DNA of 64,000 nt from Planoprotostelium fungivorum (GCA_003024175.1 MDYQ01000046.1:1-64000), one strand, 5' to 3'; shown: positions 35,142 through 48,357, counted from the first letter of the stretch. Numbers and translations: made by a program. The notes: a model not told the origin generated them from the letters alone.

Positions 35142-37157
35142 ATGGTGAATGAGGCAGAAGCACAGAGTCTCCTCCAAATCGGGTCAGAGCATAAGTTACG
35201 ATCGGAGGTGAGGATGCACAAATATTCAAACCAAAGATGTGACAGAATCTTCCATTCGACACCGATGTTTGGTATCCCTCTCTGTCATCGGTCACTTTCA
35301 AAACGATCTTTGTTCCTCTGACGAGACCGGAAGCTCGTGCCATCATTGCCTACCAGAATTTGAGATACAGAGGGAAACAAAATCAATTCTATACTGACGG
35401 TAGGACGTACTATCTTGGATTCTCTCATCACCTCAGATGTCTCTGTCCTAGAGTCATTGGAGGATCGATTGGATGTGGCGGTGAAAGACGCTTTTCCCGA
35501 AGGTGCATTCATCCGATTGTGTGGTAGAAGCCCCAAGGATGGTGAACCTTTTGATCGACAAAAACCTTGGCAGTCATATCAACATGCACTCCGTGATCTC
35601 ATCCAGCACGGTGAGCCCCTTACGGCGAATACGAAACTTCGAGCTATCGCACAGGTGACACACTATTGCGTATAGTTGATCGAGCAGTTCAATGACGCAG
35701 TGCAGGTCAACGATGTTCTCAAAGTAGATAGCGGCAGGGAAGGTGGAAGAGATGGAGGAAATGTATCTGAATGGAGTCAGTAATGTCACTCTTGTTGACA
35801 TCCGAGAGGGTCTTTGCTGATCTGCACGACTGGTGTCGATGGGGTGAGCCAGAGCAGATCGTCCTCCGGTGATGGTGTCATGTCAACCGCACACTCAATT
35901 TCGACAGACAATTCGACCCACGTATCAAATTGGAATACGAATTCAGAGCCTTCATTTTCCGAGGCAAGATGACTGCGATCAGTCAGTATGACCACTACTG
36001 CGTCTACCCTCAATTGAAAGAGGAGAAAGACAAGATCGAGAGGGCCATCAGAGGCATTTGGACGATAGCTCATCCTCTCGTGGGATACTCGAATTACATC
36101 ATGGACTTCTGCTACTTTTCAGAGGTGAGAAGGAGAGGAGACGAAGGATGACAGAGAAGGAAGGAGAAGCGACGGTGATCGAGATCTCTCCCTTCAGAAT
36201 TTGCACAGGGGCCGCTTGTTTCAGCTGGAAGGACGACAGAAATGTATTAGAGAACGGACCCTTTCAATTCCGATTGAACGAGAGGAATCATCCACATCTC
36301 GACCAACTGGTGAGTAGCGTATAGAAAGAGAGTCTCACACAGTGTAGGTGGAAACTAATTGGGAGGACAGATGGCTCACGCCTGTTGCACATTACAGAGA
36401 GACATACAAAGAAGCGAGAGATGTCTCTTCCCCATTCAGTTCTCTTCCGGTCCTTCTCATGGGCGCATTCACCTGTGGTCTCCTGATGGATGTCAATGTC
36501 ACGAGTGGTCTCTTCATGACCTTGTGTGCATACACATCACATCGTATTTTCCTCCATCGAGAACATAAGAAGAGACACTTACTCTTCTTCTATGGTACAC
36601 TCAAATCGGGATTTCATTGGAACACAAAATTCCTCAGGTGAAAGCATCCAAAAGAAATGATCTCAATTCTCACAGTTACTCCAAATTTGTGGGAAAGTGC
36701 ACCACCGTGGAGAGATTACCTTTGGTCATAGGTACCTCTGGTGTACCTTATCTACTGGGTAAAGTAGATACCCCTGACGCTCACCCTGTGGTGGGAGAAT
36801 TGTGGGAGGTGAAGTGAATGAATGTGTGTCTGCTCATTCTTCGTAGGTGGACGATGATACGTTGGAGGGTCTTGATGAATACGAGGGTGTCAAGAAATTC
36901 TACTACACCAGAAATCGGATTACCGTCAGGATGAACGAGAGCCTGGAGATCGTGGAGGCACAGGTGAGAAGAGAGAGGAGGAAGAATGACTGGTACAGGT
37001 GTACGTGAAGACATCATCCTCAGAGGAGATGAAGAAGGGACCGTTCCTGAGCGACTATACGATGGAGTACCACAAGAGACAGTATTCTGCGATACATCAC
37101 ATCTCTGTCAAGCAACTCATGTACATGGATGAGATGGCACCCAATGTAGATTCATAG
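35142..37157 (+). CDS. CDC123/D123-like domain fused to gamma-glutamylcyclotransferase domain
   Basis: The N-terminal half is a D123-family (ATP-grasp-like) domain: 'DVWYPSLSSVTFKTIFVPL', 'IRLCGRSPKDGEP', 'LEYEFRAFIFRGKMTAISQY', 'VIEISPFRICTGAACFSWKD' and 'NGPFQFR'. In yeast and animals Cdc123 helps assemble eIF2. Without a stop the frame continues past an intron into 'ETNWEDRW' and a hydrophobic stretch ('VLLMGAFTCGLLMDV...'). A GGCT-like domain follows: 'FFYGTLKSGFHWNTKF', 'GELWEVDDDTLEGLDEYEG' (likely catalytic Glu), ending at TAG 37157. GGCT/GGACT enzymes cleave gamma-glutamyl amines or peptides. About 530 residues. It could be two genes if a second promoter and ATG (36459, 'MGAFTCG') are used. 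The junction near 35655-35810 was not fully resolved. Confidence 0.65.
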
Positions 37158-37666
37158 ATTGAAATCAAAATGAACGTATCTGCTATGGTACTGAATGGTT
37201 GTGAGATCTTGACAAAAATAATAAGAAGTTGAACAACGAGAGGTAGGTAGTACTTCTGATGAATTATATGACGACACTCGACACGGTGGAGGAGAAATGT
37301 TTGTGACTCGTCCTCTCCATTGTTTCGTGTTGATTCCTGATGCCTCGTCTTCTGTCGATGGTCGCATTCGAAGATGGCTCCTGGGCTGCACCACGTGCCT
37401 CCGCATGACAGATGCATTGTATCGAACAGCGGATCACTGTCCTGTAGGAACGAAAACGAGGCAGATTGCGACTCTGATATCAAGAATTTTCTGTCGTGTG
37501 ATCCCCTTCGGCATCAAACCACCACCATGGCATTTTTCTGTCAATCGTCTCACACTTCTCTCACGCTGACGTACGAGGGACAAGAAATTCTTTCACATTT
37601 CCGTTCCATTTACTGAAACGTACGAATACTATTCCAGAACAGAACACTACAAACTCCAAAGACACC
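37158..37666. other. Intergenic holding a gene-fragment-like repeat
   Basis: Apart from the dispersed repeat, open frames on both strands (plus 37297-37569, minus 37483-37097) lack recognisable domains. The minus-strand frame contains the 'ISQPFSTIADTFI' phrase, so the region may be a decayed piece of an F-box/LRR relative. Confidence 0.35.
37170..37240. repeat. Dispersed ~65-bp repeat, copy B
   Basis: Nearly identical to 24055-24122, and lying just after the stop of the D123/GGCT gene. On the minus strand it again reads 'VKISQPFSTIADTFI', but no F-box/LRR gene surrounds it. Confidence 0.7.
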
Positions 37667-40600
37667 ATGCACATAGCTTCCGCCTTGTGTCTGTTGTTTC
37701 TCTCAGTTGCTGCGGCTGACCAGTTGTATGCACTTCACTCATTTTATGAGCAGTTGAGTGGTGAGTCATGGACATCATGCGGCAGTCCATCCACGCTAAC
37801 GAAAGCAGGACCCAACTGGCTCGAAAATTCTGGCTGGAATGGTGGGATCTTGTACGAATGCTTGACTTTCACTCACAACAGACAGGAACGGATGTCTGTG
37901 GCTTCCACGGAGTTACATGTGCTGGGGGTAATGGTTCCTCCTCAACTTTGCATCAGCACTGATCAGTAACAGCAAGTGTGACCAAGATCGAGCTGCTTCT
38001 GAATGGTCTCTCTGGGAACTTTCCCAAGGACATATGGACTGACCTCCCTTCGTTGCAGTATCTCAGCTTACCAGGTTTCAGCCGTCGTCTACCGTCACTG
38101 ACATCAAGACAGCAAACAGCATCTCTGGAACAGTTCCTTCTTCTCTGTCCGACTGCTCTAATCTGACTTACATTGATTTGAGCTTTAACAGCATCTCTGG
38201 AGATGTGAGTCCGAGAGAGAATGTTTATATAATTGAATGACACGATCAGATCGGGAATTTTGGGTCCCTTCCTAATCTACAAACCTTGGAGCTCTATGGT
38301 AATCAGTTCACCTCCATCTCCTCCTCCTTCTGTTCTCTCACTAACCTCGAAGTGAACCATCATCTTCTATATCTATCTGACGTGTGGAGTTTTTGGATCT
38401 CGGAAACAATCTGTTCAACTCTTCTATTCCAGAATGCATCGGTCATTTTACCACTCTGAACATTGTTGCTCTCAACAATAACAGGTTCATTTCTTCTGTT
38501 CCCAGCTCATTCGCCAATCTTGTCAACCTACATGTGAGCCGAACTGACCCCACGATGCTGAACGGGGATAGATTCTTCTGTTAAATTCGAATGAGTTGAC
38601 CGGTCCGATGATCGACATCTGCGGGATGAAGAGTTTGACGGTGAGCTAGGCCTCCTTGTGAACGAAAAAAGAACTGATCCGTTCTCTACAGCGCATCGAT
38701 ATCTCTTATAATCAGCTCGAGTCTATCATCAATTGTAATTACACCGGTATGGTCATAAGTATCTTCGCCGCAAATGGTGTGACCTCCTCGATCTTCGCTT
38801 GAGTCCTCTTCTGATCTTCATTCAGGTGCAGGATTGAGTGGACAAATACCAGCCTCTATGGGTGACCTACCCTTAGTAGACCTCCAGCTCAGTTGGAACT
38901 CGTGATCACTTCTCCATCATCGCACCGTCTCACATCGTCCAGTTTCTCAACTACTGTCCCCGATAACATCTTCAGCCCCACCATCAAGAACCTCATCTTA
39001 TATAGCAACTTCTTCTACGGTGAGGATTCATTACTTTCGATTCTCACCGAATAAGGTCCCATATCCGATCGACTGTCACTCTGCACGCAGCTGGTCACTT
39101 TCGACATCTCTTACAACCGCTTCACATTCATGCCGACTGACCTCACTGGCCTGCGCAATCTTGTGTCCTTCATGACAGATATCAACGGGATCTCTTCTGG
39201 ATTCCCCAACTTTGCAAATTGTACCCAATTGAAGACGGTGAGTGACGTAACGTTGCAGACGAGATATCTGACGGAGAGAAGATGACCCTCTCTGCCAATC
39301 GATACCACGGAGAGTTATTCCAAGATTGGTCGGCTCTCACTCAGCTCAGCAGCTTCAGCATCTGTCAGTACACGTTCATCATGGTTGTACTGACACTTCA
39401 TCAGTTGCAAACGATGTTGGAGGCGAGATTCCTGCAGGACTGAGCCTGTTACCTCTTGTAACGTTGAACCTGGGAGACAATAGATTGACGGGTGACATAC
39501 GACTTCTTCGTGCTGTATGAATGACACAGAACGTACAGGGCAGATTCCTTCTTCTTTCATCAACTTGACTAATGTCCACACACTCGTGTTGTCTGATAAC
39601 TCTCTATCGGGAAATGTGAGATCTCCATCTGTCTCATCTCTCTCACTCTATCGATATACGACTTCAGTATCATATTATCCTATTCATCCGTTGACATATC
39701 GCAGATACCATCCTGGCTATTTGATCTCCCAACCATGACTTCTCTAGATGTTTCTTTCAATTCCTTCTCTGGTCCCATCCCTTTACCTTCCTCTATCATC
39801 ACTCTGCAAAGTCTAGACTTGGTGATCATACATCATCCCTTATTCATTCATCTCGTGATTGATGAGCTGAACATGAGACAGTCGAAGAACAAGCTGAGTG
39901 GAACGATCAGTCAAGAGCTGAGCGACAGGCTTGCAGTTGAGCAGCTTAATCTGGGTATGCTCCTCATCTTTCTTCTGTTCTCTCTGCACGTCCGCTTCTT
40001 CTGTTCGAGCTGATTGCATATAGAATACAATCAGCTGAGTGGTACACCACCCTCGTTTTATGTTGGTATTAAACAGTTGAGACTAGGAGGTGGGATGATG
40101 TGCGTATAACGTAGAGTGACAAGACAGGCAATCTATTCTCTGGAGAAGTACCTGCATCCATAGGGAATTATACACAACTGAATGTGCTCGATCTAAGTGA
40201 CAACCAGTTTGACGGACAGGTGAGTGCCTCTCTCGTCACGTAGACGTGTCATGCTGATAAGAGTAGTTGCCCGATGTCTTCTATGAGATGCTATCACTTG
40301 TCACTTTCATTGTCAGTGGAAACAACTTCACCGGACCGGTATTGCGTATGGGTACATCATTGTCATTGATATGATCCAGATACCATCCAGCCTCAGATCA
40401 ATTAACATGAGAACCCTGAAGATGGATCATAATTCATTCAGCGGTATCATTCCTTACACTTTCGCGTACATGAGCAGTGCGTACTATACGTAGCGACACA
40501 CCTCATCTGACATCTTACCCTCAGATCTCTTTACGTTAGATCTCTCATCGAATCAACTGTCCGGAGATATCCCCTACAGTATACTTTATCTCTCCAGGTT

Positions 40601-43600
40601 GGAGACGTTGTCCCTTGCCAATAACAACTTCACCGGAAAAGCCACGAATCTCTCATACAGTAGGAACCTCAAGCAGGTGAGCTGTCGTCCCGAGGTGATG
40701 AATGATGACGTGATCAGTTGGATTTATCCTACAATCATCTGACGGGTGACATCTTTGACGACCAGAATGTCTCACCTCTCGATGCGGGGTTAGTCTATCT
40801 CGATATATCGCACAATGCATTCACTGGAAAGATGCTCTTTCAGCTTCCTTCTTCTCTGGTTTATTTCGACGGCTCGTACAACCAATTCGTCGACAGCTAC
40901 GTGAGCGATGTAGGTGATGACGAGTGATGACGTCAGCAGTTACCGATCAAAGTGGATGCGATGTGGGCAAGGAGCTATCTCACGATGACGACTTGTAAGA
41001 TCGGATATAATAATCTGAGGGGCTATCTACTCACGCTGTTCACTCGTGACGAGTGAGTTTGGAACAAGATGATGCTGAGCTGACAGATCCAGTTTTCCAT
41101 CGCTGAATGAGTTGGATCTGTCGGGCAATCAGTTGATCGGACCTATTCCACCTGCTTTAGGTCAACTCACGCAACTCGAAACATTGTTGTTGAATGACAA
41201 TCAACTGTCATCTGAGGTATATTTCATCATGGAGTGTTGTGATATTGAGAGCCAAATAGATTCCAAAATCTCTCGGAAATCTAGCACAACTGACACAACT
41301 TAATTTGGGCTCGAATGAATTGTACACAGACGATCTCTCCTTCCTCCTCAAGCTCAATAAGCTTCAGGTGATCTATTCAGTGAAGTGAAAGGATCTCATC
41401 TGACATTCTTCAGCTGTTGAATCTATCAAACAATAACATCCGCACTTCCATACCCAGTAACATCGATAGTCTGTCTAGACTGGAGATCTTTGATATCTCG
41501 CACAACAGGTGATCATGTCATTCGAAATTTGAATGGATGGACTGATGAGAATAGGATGTACGGAGAGATACCCTTGTCGATGTACAGCATGAGAGTGCTG
41601 ACAAAGCTGTACGTGAACGACAACAGTATGGCTGGAAATGTATCAGCCTTCTCCGCTGACCTCAACGAAATCGATCTCAGGTGAGAGGCTGGTATGATGG
41701 ATGATTGATATCGCCAGTTCCAATGGATTTGATGGAGATGCAACGGTGATTGACGGGCTGGTGTCTGTGACATATCTCAATCTGAGCCATAACGCTTTCT
41801 CAGGTGCGTGTCTCAATCGATACAGTCATTTTCACAACGAGAGAGACTAAATGATGATAGGTCCACTACCGGACATATCACAGAAACTCAAATTGAGCAC
41901 GATCGATCTATCTTACAATCGAATCTCTGGTAGCATCCCTTCTTTATCAGCTCTGTCCAAATTAGAGGTACACCAAGTATATTTCATTGACGATTGACAT
42001 CAGTGTAGATACTCCAGATGAGATCGAATTGTCTCAATGGCTCTATTCCATCTCTCTCCAGACTGTCTTCTCTCTCCTTCTTTGACGTCAGTGACAACCT
42101 TCTGCATGACAACACGGCTGTTGCAAGTCTTCCATTATCATTGATGCAGTGTAACATGAGCAACAATGAGTTTGAATGTCCAGTGACGTATCCATCGATA
42201 TTTCTGTGTCAGGCAGTGTGAGCTATCTCTGATGCGATACCACTTGGCATAAGTATCTGTGATATCATGGTACTCATCAGCATGGCAGATGTACGACGAG
42301 CAAGAATGACAGTGCAGTGACCATACAGATCAGAGTAGAAGGTCAAGTGTCTGACTTCAACCAGACACTATTCCTAGAGTCACTGTCCATCGCATCTAAC
42401 ACATCACTCAGTCGATTGTCTATTCTGTCTATCACATCTGGAAGGTGATACGTGGTATTGAGTGCTCACGTCTCACGAATGCAGTGTCATTGCCAATGTA
42501 CGAATTAGTCCAGCATGGGAGGGAACATCGGACGGAACGGCCATGAGAAGGGCATCGATCATCTCTTCCATCGCGCAGACCGGCAGAACCATTGGCCCCT
42601 TCAACGTAAGCATGGACTATAATATCGTCAGATCATCTGGTGACGATACGACAGGTATTATCACCCGCAATCATCGATCCACCCCCTCCATCGTCTACCA
42701 GTCAGGTAGGATGGTCTCTGAATCATTCATCTCATCCATCGATCAGATCGCCGATGCATCATCCAATGGTAACAATAACACGGGACTCATCGTGGGTGTC
42801 GTTGTGGGTGTCGCCTGTCTCATCATCATCTCTGTCGTCATCGCCGGTTTTGTATACATGAGATCGCGTCGATCAAACAGCGTGTGGCAGAATCAGCTCT
42901 CCATGATCGATCTGAAGAGCATCAACTTGGGAGAAGCAAAGAGCTCCATCGTGAGTTGCGATGTTCAAATTATTATTTCAGACTAAGTGATGGCAGACTC
43001 CGTTTTCTGAGATCAGAGATATGAAGGAGATAGGAAGCGGTGAGAAGGATGGAGAGACATAGATGATGACAGAGAACAGGTGCATTCGGTATCGTATACA
43101 GAGCGGAATGGAGAAGTTTAGACGTTGCTGTCAAACAGGTATTGACTGCTCTTCTGTCACATTTAACACACAATGCAGATCCGAGCGGAACACGTGACGC
43201 AAGCCCAGTTGACTGATTTCATGGTGCGTTGCCTTTACATCATTGTCCGATGACTCGTCATTAACTTGTTACAGGGAGAGGTGAAGTGCTGCATTTCATC
43301 ATAGATCAGATGATGAGATGAAGAATAGGTGGCATTGTTGCAGAGACTACGACCTCATCCTGTGAGTTACAGATACATAATAGATGTAATTAGCTGACGA
43401 GAGACAGAATGTGGTGCTATTGTGAGAGAAAAGAGGAGAGCGAGACTGATATATACACAGCATGGCAGTGACGTTTCCTCCCGATCCTCTGTCTCTGGTA
43501 TGTTTTCATACCTCATTCATTGACTAACATGTCTACAGATCACGTGAGTCGATAATCAATCTCACTACGTCTGCGACATCGATGTGAGCGCTTCTTGTGA

Positions 43601-44713
43601 CTGATAACAACGACAGAGAATACTGTGAGGGTGGATCGATGTTGCGTGAGTCTATTTCGATCATTGTCTATCAAAATCTTACGTGAGGTAGATTACATGA
43701 CGAAGAATGACGTGTCAATCGAACAGAAGCATAGATGGATACACGGCATAGGTGTGTGTCTCTTGTAGATCAAAAGATGACGAAGACGATAGCACTGGGA
43801 ATGTATCATCTACATCAAGAGAAGGTCATCCATAGAGATGTGAGTCAACCGATCATATGAATGTTTTGTGACATTATCACAGCTGGCGGCAAGAAACATC
43901 CTCTTATCTAGATTTCTGGAGGCCAAGGTAAGATTATATATCCCATATAAAACATATACCGTCGATTCACAATTCGATTCTAACGAGTGATAGGTCAGTG
44001 ATTTTGGACTGTCGAGAGAGACTCAGACGATCGATACGGTGACCTGACGCTTAGACATCACAATGATGTACTGAATGCACACAGGCTGCACAAACACAGA
44101 ACAACATAGGGCCGTTGAAATGGATGGCACCTGAAGCCATGAGGGACCGTGTCTATTCCCAAGCGACTGATGTCTTCTCTTTCGGGTGGGAAACCCTTTA
44201 TTCTATTTTATTGCGACAGAAAATTCATAGCAAGCAGAGTGACTGTGTGGGAGATCTTGACCGAACAAGACCCATGGACCAACCTCTCACCGTGAGTGAT
44301 ACTCTTGCAGATGAGTCTGATAACGTTCAGTATGGAAGCGGCACTGAAGGTGATCACCAACGGAGAGAGGTTGGAGATACCTGATGGAATTGAACGGTGG
44401 TTAGACAAGCTCATAAGAGGTATCACTCTCATTTCGTCATCATCGCCAATAAGAGGCTGAGATGATGACAGATTGCTGGGAGGAAGTACCTGCTGAGCGA
44501 CCCCTCTTCCCTCAGATCTGTGAGAGAATAGCCAACACAACCAAAGTCGAAGAATTCAGATCCTCTGAGGGCGAAGATGCACCAACCCGTTATGATGACG
44601 CAGATAGTTTCAACCTCGGAAAAGAGCTGTACACTCGAATCGATATGACCAAAAGAAGTGCGCAAGTGAACAGTCAGGCAAAGAAGACGGTGACGGCTGA
44701 ACCCGAGAAGTAG
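37667..44713 (+). CDS. LRR receptor kinase with tyrosine-kinase-like catalytic loop
   Basis: A signal peptide (residues 1-18, '[18 protein letters not shown]') is followed by a cap ('[16 protein letters not shown]') and more than 20 plant-type LRRs (LxxLxLSxNxLxGxIP, for example '[19 protein letters not shown]') spread over about 25 short exons. A membrane-proximal region comes next, then one transmembrane helix (42785-42855, '[20 protein letters not shown]') followed by Arg. The kinase domain has the Gly loop 'IGSGAFGIVY', the Lys in 'DVAVKQ', the catalytic loop 'HRDLAARN', 'VSDFGLSR' and 'LKWMAPEAM', all intact. The Ala-Ala-Arg-Asn form resembles animal tyrosine kinases, while the ectodomain resembles plant receptors. 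The tail ends at TAG 44713. Kinase exons are very short with 40-70 bp introns. Likely a surface receptor; the ligand is unknown. Confidence 0.85.
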
Positions 44714-45182
44714 ACAAATCTAAATGGGAACAACTGGATGTACAATATAAAATTATAGGGCTGTACCGTCCTCTTCTAACGCATCTAATGGTGATGCGTT
44801 CGGAAACCTCCCATCGAGGTGATATCGTGCGGCCCATGCGAATATTTACCTTTCTTTTTCACTCGGTACGATAACGCAAAATCACCATGGTTACTCGTCT
44901 TAACGCGCTCTTTTAAAAAGGTAAATAATCGCTTGGGCCGCACAATATCCTAAGGAAGAATAATACCCCGGTCAATCTTAGAGTAAGATCTACTCACTGA
45001 TGACGTTGTACTCCATTCCACGAGGCACCCTTATAATGGACTTCAGAGTATCACGCCTTTATCAACACAAATTGAATTTATTCGTTTTTATTCACAGCAC
45101 CACCAGATAGGACAAGATCTTTCAGCGGAGCCATTCCTTGCATCAGACGACTCTGTGTCTCTTCGTCCAGGGCCTATTCATG
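44714..45182. other. Convergent intergenic region containing structured repeats
   Basis: This lies between the 3' ends of the LRR kinase and UFL1. It holds two nested hairpin-forming segments (listed separately). No exon was found. Confidence 0.4.
44778..44950. repeat. Small hairpin plus ~37-bp inverted repeat
   Basis: AACGCATC (44778-44785) pairs with GATGCGTT (44793-44800). Directly after, GATATCGTGCGGCCCATGCG and the following bases to ~44858 are the near-perfect reverse complement of 44914-44950 (about four mismatches in 37), separated by ~55 bp. The result could be a foldback element or the gene of a structured RNA. Flanking duplications were not obvious. Confidence 0.6.
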
Positions 45183-48100
45183 TCAACCAGACCCCTCATG
45201 ACTCTTCACCTGTTTCTCTGCGTTCAGAAACTTGACCACATCAACTTGATACGCGCTCAGTTGGCTGAAGACAGGTGCAGGCAGGTCATCCTGATGGAAT
45301 TCATCAGTACAAACTATTTCTCCGTTCGATGGTGTGTTTACCTTCAATTTCGAGAGGACAGAGGAGATAGACCTTCCTGGAATGTGAATAACACAGTTCT
45401 TCTTCTTCAAGAAGAGAAGAACAACCACGAGTTGCAGTGTCGTGGCCGGATTCTCCTCCGAGTCCAATTGTTGCATCAACGTCGCTCTGTGCGTGGACAG
45501 AAGGGTCTGTTGTGTGTCAGAATCTAGAATGACCGAAACATCCAACCTTCTCCTGCTTCTTGTCCAACGGTCTCAGCTGTAGCTCCAACCTCTCTGCTGC
45601 CGACTCGAGGGCCTCGTTGAATTTGATCGAACTCTGAATGAGGTCAGACGATGATGACGAAGGAGTCTTCACTTTGTCGTTGAGAGTAGTGCCGATCTTC
45701 TGCAATGGAGAAGAGACGGCAGGAGGGAGTTGAGATAGAGCCTTCGTGATCTCTGCCGGTGTGCGTAGTTCACTGTTCAATTGGATAAAGTGCTGTGAGG
45801 CCTCCGATAGAATGAGGAGACGGTGATATTCCGTACACAGTGTCTTCAAGAGGTACTTCTCCAGAACACTCGAATCCTCTGTAGTCTTAGGTGAGAACTC
45901 TGTCCTCTCCTTTATCGATAGAACAGATGAGAGAATTGATGAGATAAATAAAATTTTTGATGAGTGATCACCCAGAGCTAAGGCCTCGATTCCCTTCTGG
46001 AACAGTAGAATGTTGGAATACAGAGTAGACATGTCGGCTCGAATGTTCGTGCCCTTCGTCTTTCCCTTCACGTTCTCTTCAGAGGAAGAAGCCGCCTTCA
46101 CAAAGAGAGCTCTGGCGTGCGTCTCTCTGCAACGAGCGATGACTGGGCGAAGGATCTCCATCACTCCCTCAAAGAACTCTTCAGCCATGTCCTCGTGCTC
46201 CCTCTTCAAATGATCTCCAACCTATCATCGTTCGATCCATGTGCTTCATCCATTCATTCTCACCTCTTGTTCCTCGGGGGAGATGGTTGCTTCCGTCTTT
46301 CCACCTCTCTTCTTCGGCTCCACTTTCTTTGCGGGGACACTCTTCTTTCCTGAAGGCATCTCAGATCCTCTCGTGTGATGATGAGATGTCTATTCTGACG
46401 AGGACTCACCTTTGGCTCCCTTTCTGCCACGTGTGGGCTCTTCTTCTTCCTGCGATCGGGTGAGAGGGGTAAAGATGTATCAAATACCTCCACTTCCTTC
46501 GTTTCCTCTTGTGACTGCGTGATCAAACCCTTCTCTGCACGATCCTATCTCGACTCAACATCCGAATGAACTGAATGAATTACCTTCATTCTCTCCTCTA
46601 CGAGTTGATTGCATTTGTTGAGGAAGCCCTTGGAGGCCACGTGGTAGTCTTTGATCACGGTGACGTTCGCATTCTTACCGTGAAGCGTCACGCTAGGGCA
46701 AGCCTCGAGGACTTGCAATATCTCCGCCTCCGATAACACCGATGGCAGTAGAGCCTGATGAGATATTATTTTTAGTTAACAAGTATATGCTCGTGGATGT
46801 GGGAGATACAATCAATGAATGAGATATCAATGTAGATGAGACAGATATCAAATTGAATGAAATGATGACCTGAACATCGGCATAGGAGTCCGATTGAATG
46901 GCCTCCTCAATGACACCATTGGTTTGATTGATCAACAATTTGGAGATGAAGTGATTGCGCAACGCAACTCCTTCGGGAAATCTGCCTTCTAAGAATGACT
47001 TGGGTTGGTTGTAGTCCATCTTCTCTAATTTCTGATAACCTGTTTCACCTTCACCACCCTCTTCCCATCTAACGAAGAGGAAGAGAAGACGGAATATAAC
47101 TCACTGATGTATTTGTTCTGGTGGAAGAAAGAATCGATCTGCTTCAATCGGGTGTTGGCAAATACGAACGGAGTGTACAATCCTCCATTGTGGTTACCTT
47201 GCAGTCTCCCACCAGCGATCAGACGATCCAGGGTGCCTGGTGAGTCAGTTGATGATTTTTCCCATCAGGCTCACTCATAAAGAGTCTGTGTTGAAATCCG
47301 TAGCGTGAGATGATGGATGCCAGAGTCGTAGGCCTGTCGAGATCAATCAACGATGTGTATGAGAGGGAAACCTGGTGATGGCACTGAAGATGCCTCTGAT
47401 CTGGGAGACGTATCGTTCGGTGAACGACTCGGTGTAGATGTGTCCGTCCTCGATGAAACCTTGCAACACCCTTCCCAATCTGTGATTCAATGCAGGCTCA
47501 GTGATCTGTGACGATCAACTGTGGTAACGAAGGATGACGACTCACTTCAGTAGTGAGAGAAAAACGGGCAGCTGCTTCTTGCATTGTGATGGAACCTCTC
47601 TCTTGGAGCATCTCGTTCAATTCTAAGGCGATATTGTCCAGGTAGGTCTGAGTGATGATCTCTCCCTCCAACAACTGAAGACCGTTGTTGTTTCTCACAA
47701 TCTGTTCTACCTGTCTCTCACTCAGTCACCAGATCAGAGGCCTCTCATAGATAAAGCGACACGATGAAGTAAGAAGAGACGGTTCTTCTGACTGAACAGA
47801 CGTTCACCTTCTTCTCTATGGGATCGAGGTCCATGTTGAGCAGGGGTACTAGCTCTGTCACGTTAATTCTTCCCTTCGAAGCTTCTATCTCCCTCAAAAT
47901 CTCCTTCTCTAATTGTTGAGGCGTAACATATTCTCTACCATTCAGAGTGTATTGTACCTGTTCATATGATTAATTCTGAACTCCTTGAGATCCAATTCGC
48001 CACTCGGGTAAGCGACATTTGAATGTACATGGCTTTGATGATTCAAAATGAGATGCGTACTTGAATACGACCAGTTTCGATCAATTTCATCAATAGCTCG

Positions 48101-48238
48101 ACACAGTTCCTCTCCGACAAGCGGTTGGCCACTTGAGCCTGCTGTGCAGCTTTGAATTGAGCTTGTAATTGAGCCTGTCATTTTTTAGCTCTTCACAAAC
48201 TCATTGGTCATTCTATTTGTTACCAAAGACAGTTCCAT
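45183..48238 (-). CDS. UFL1: UFM1-protein ligase 1
   Basis: UFL1 is the E3-like ligase that attaches the ubiquitin-like UFM1 to ribosomal and ER-associated proteins. The conserved N-terminus is clear: 'AQFKAAQQAQVANRLSERNC' followed by 'VELLMKLIETGRIQ', matching the animal 'RLSERNCIEI' region. Then come winged-helix segments, a middle region with 'NVTVIKDYHVASKGFL', a Lys-rich charged linker ('KKSVPAKKVEPKKRGGKTE'), and the helical C-terminal domain ('MSTLYSNILLFQKGIEALAL', 'LLKTLCTEYHRLLIL', ending near 'VIHIPGRSISSVLSKL'). At least 12 short introns. The start at 48238 (Met-Glu-Leu-Ser-Leu) precedes the first intron; an upstream in-frame ATG at 48283 is possible. It is divergent from MINPP1 by ~120 bp. 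Confidence 0.85.
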
Positions 48239-48357
48239 CTTCTTGCTGTCCTCCAAATGATGTGATGACAAGCCGAGAAACATTTTCTTCGAATGTTTCA
48301 TCTACATACATTCTATCGAAAAGTCGGTCAAATACACCACATCTGATGCAACCAAGA

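Noticed and set aside
44750-44960. tRNA or other classical RNA gene at the inverted repeat
   Set aside because: No cloverleaf with A/B box motifs could be drawn. The arms are too long and the loop too large.
47942-48181. Minus-strand frame starting at 48181 as the UFL1 start
   Set aside because: It is out of register with the conserved 'ANRLSERNC' text. The CAG acceptor at about 48173 followed by the shifted frame fits UFL1, so the start lies in an upstream exon.
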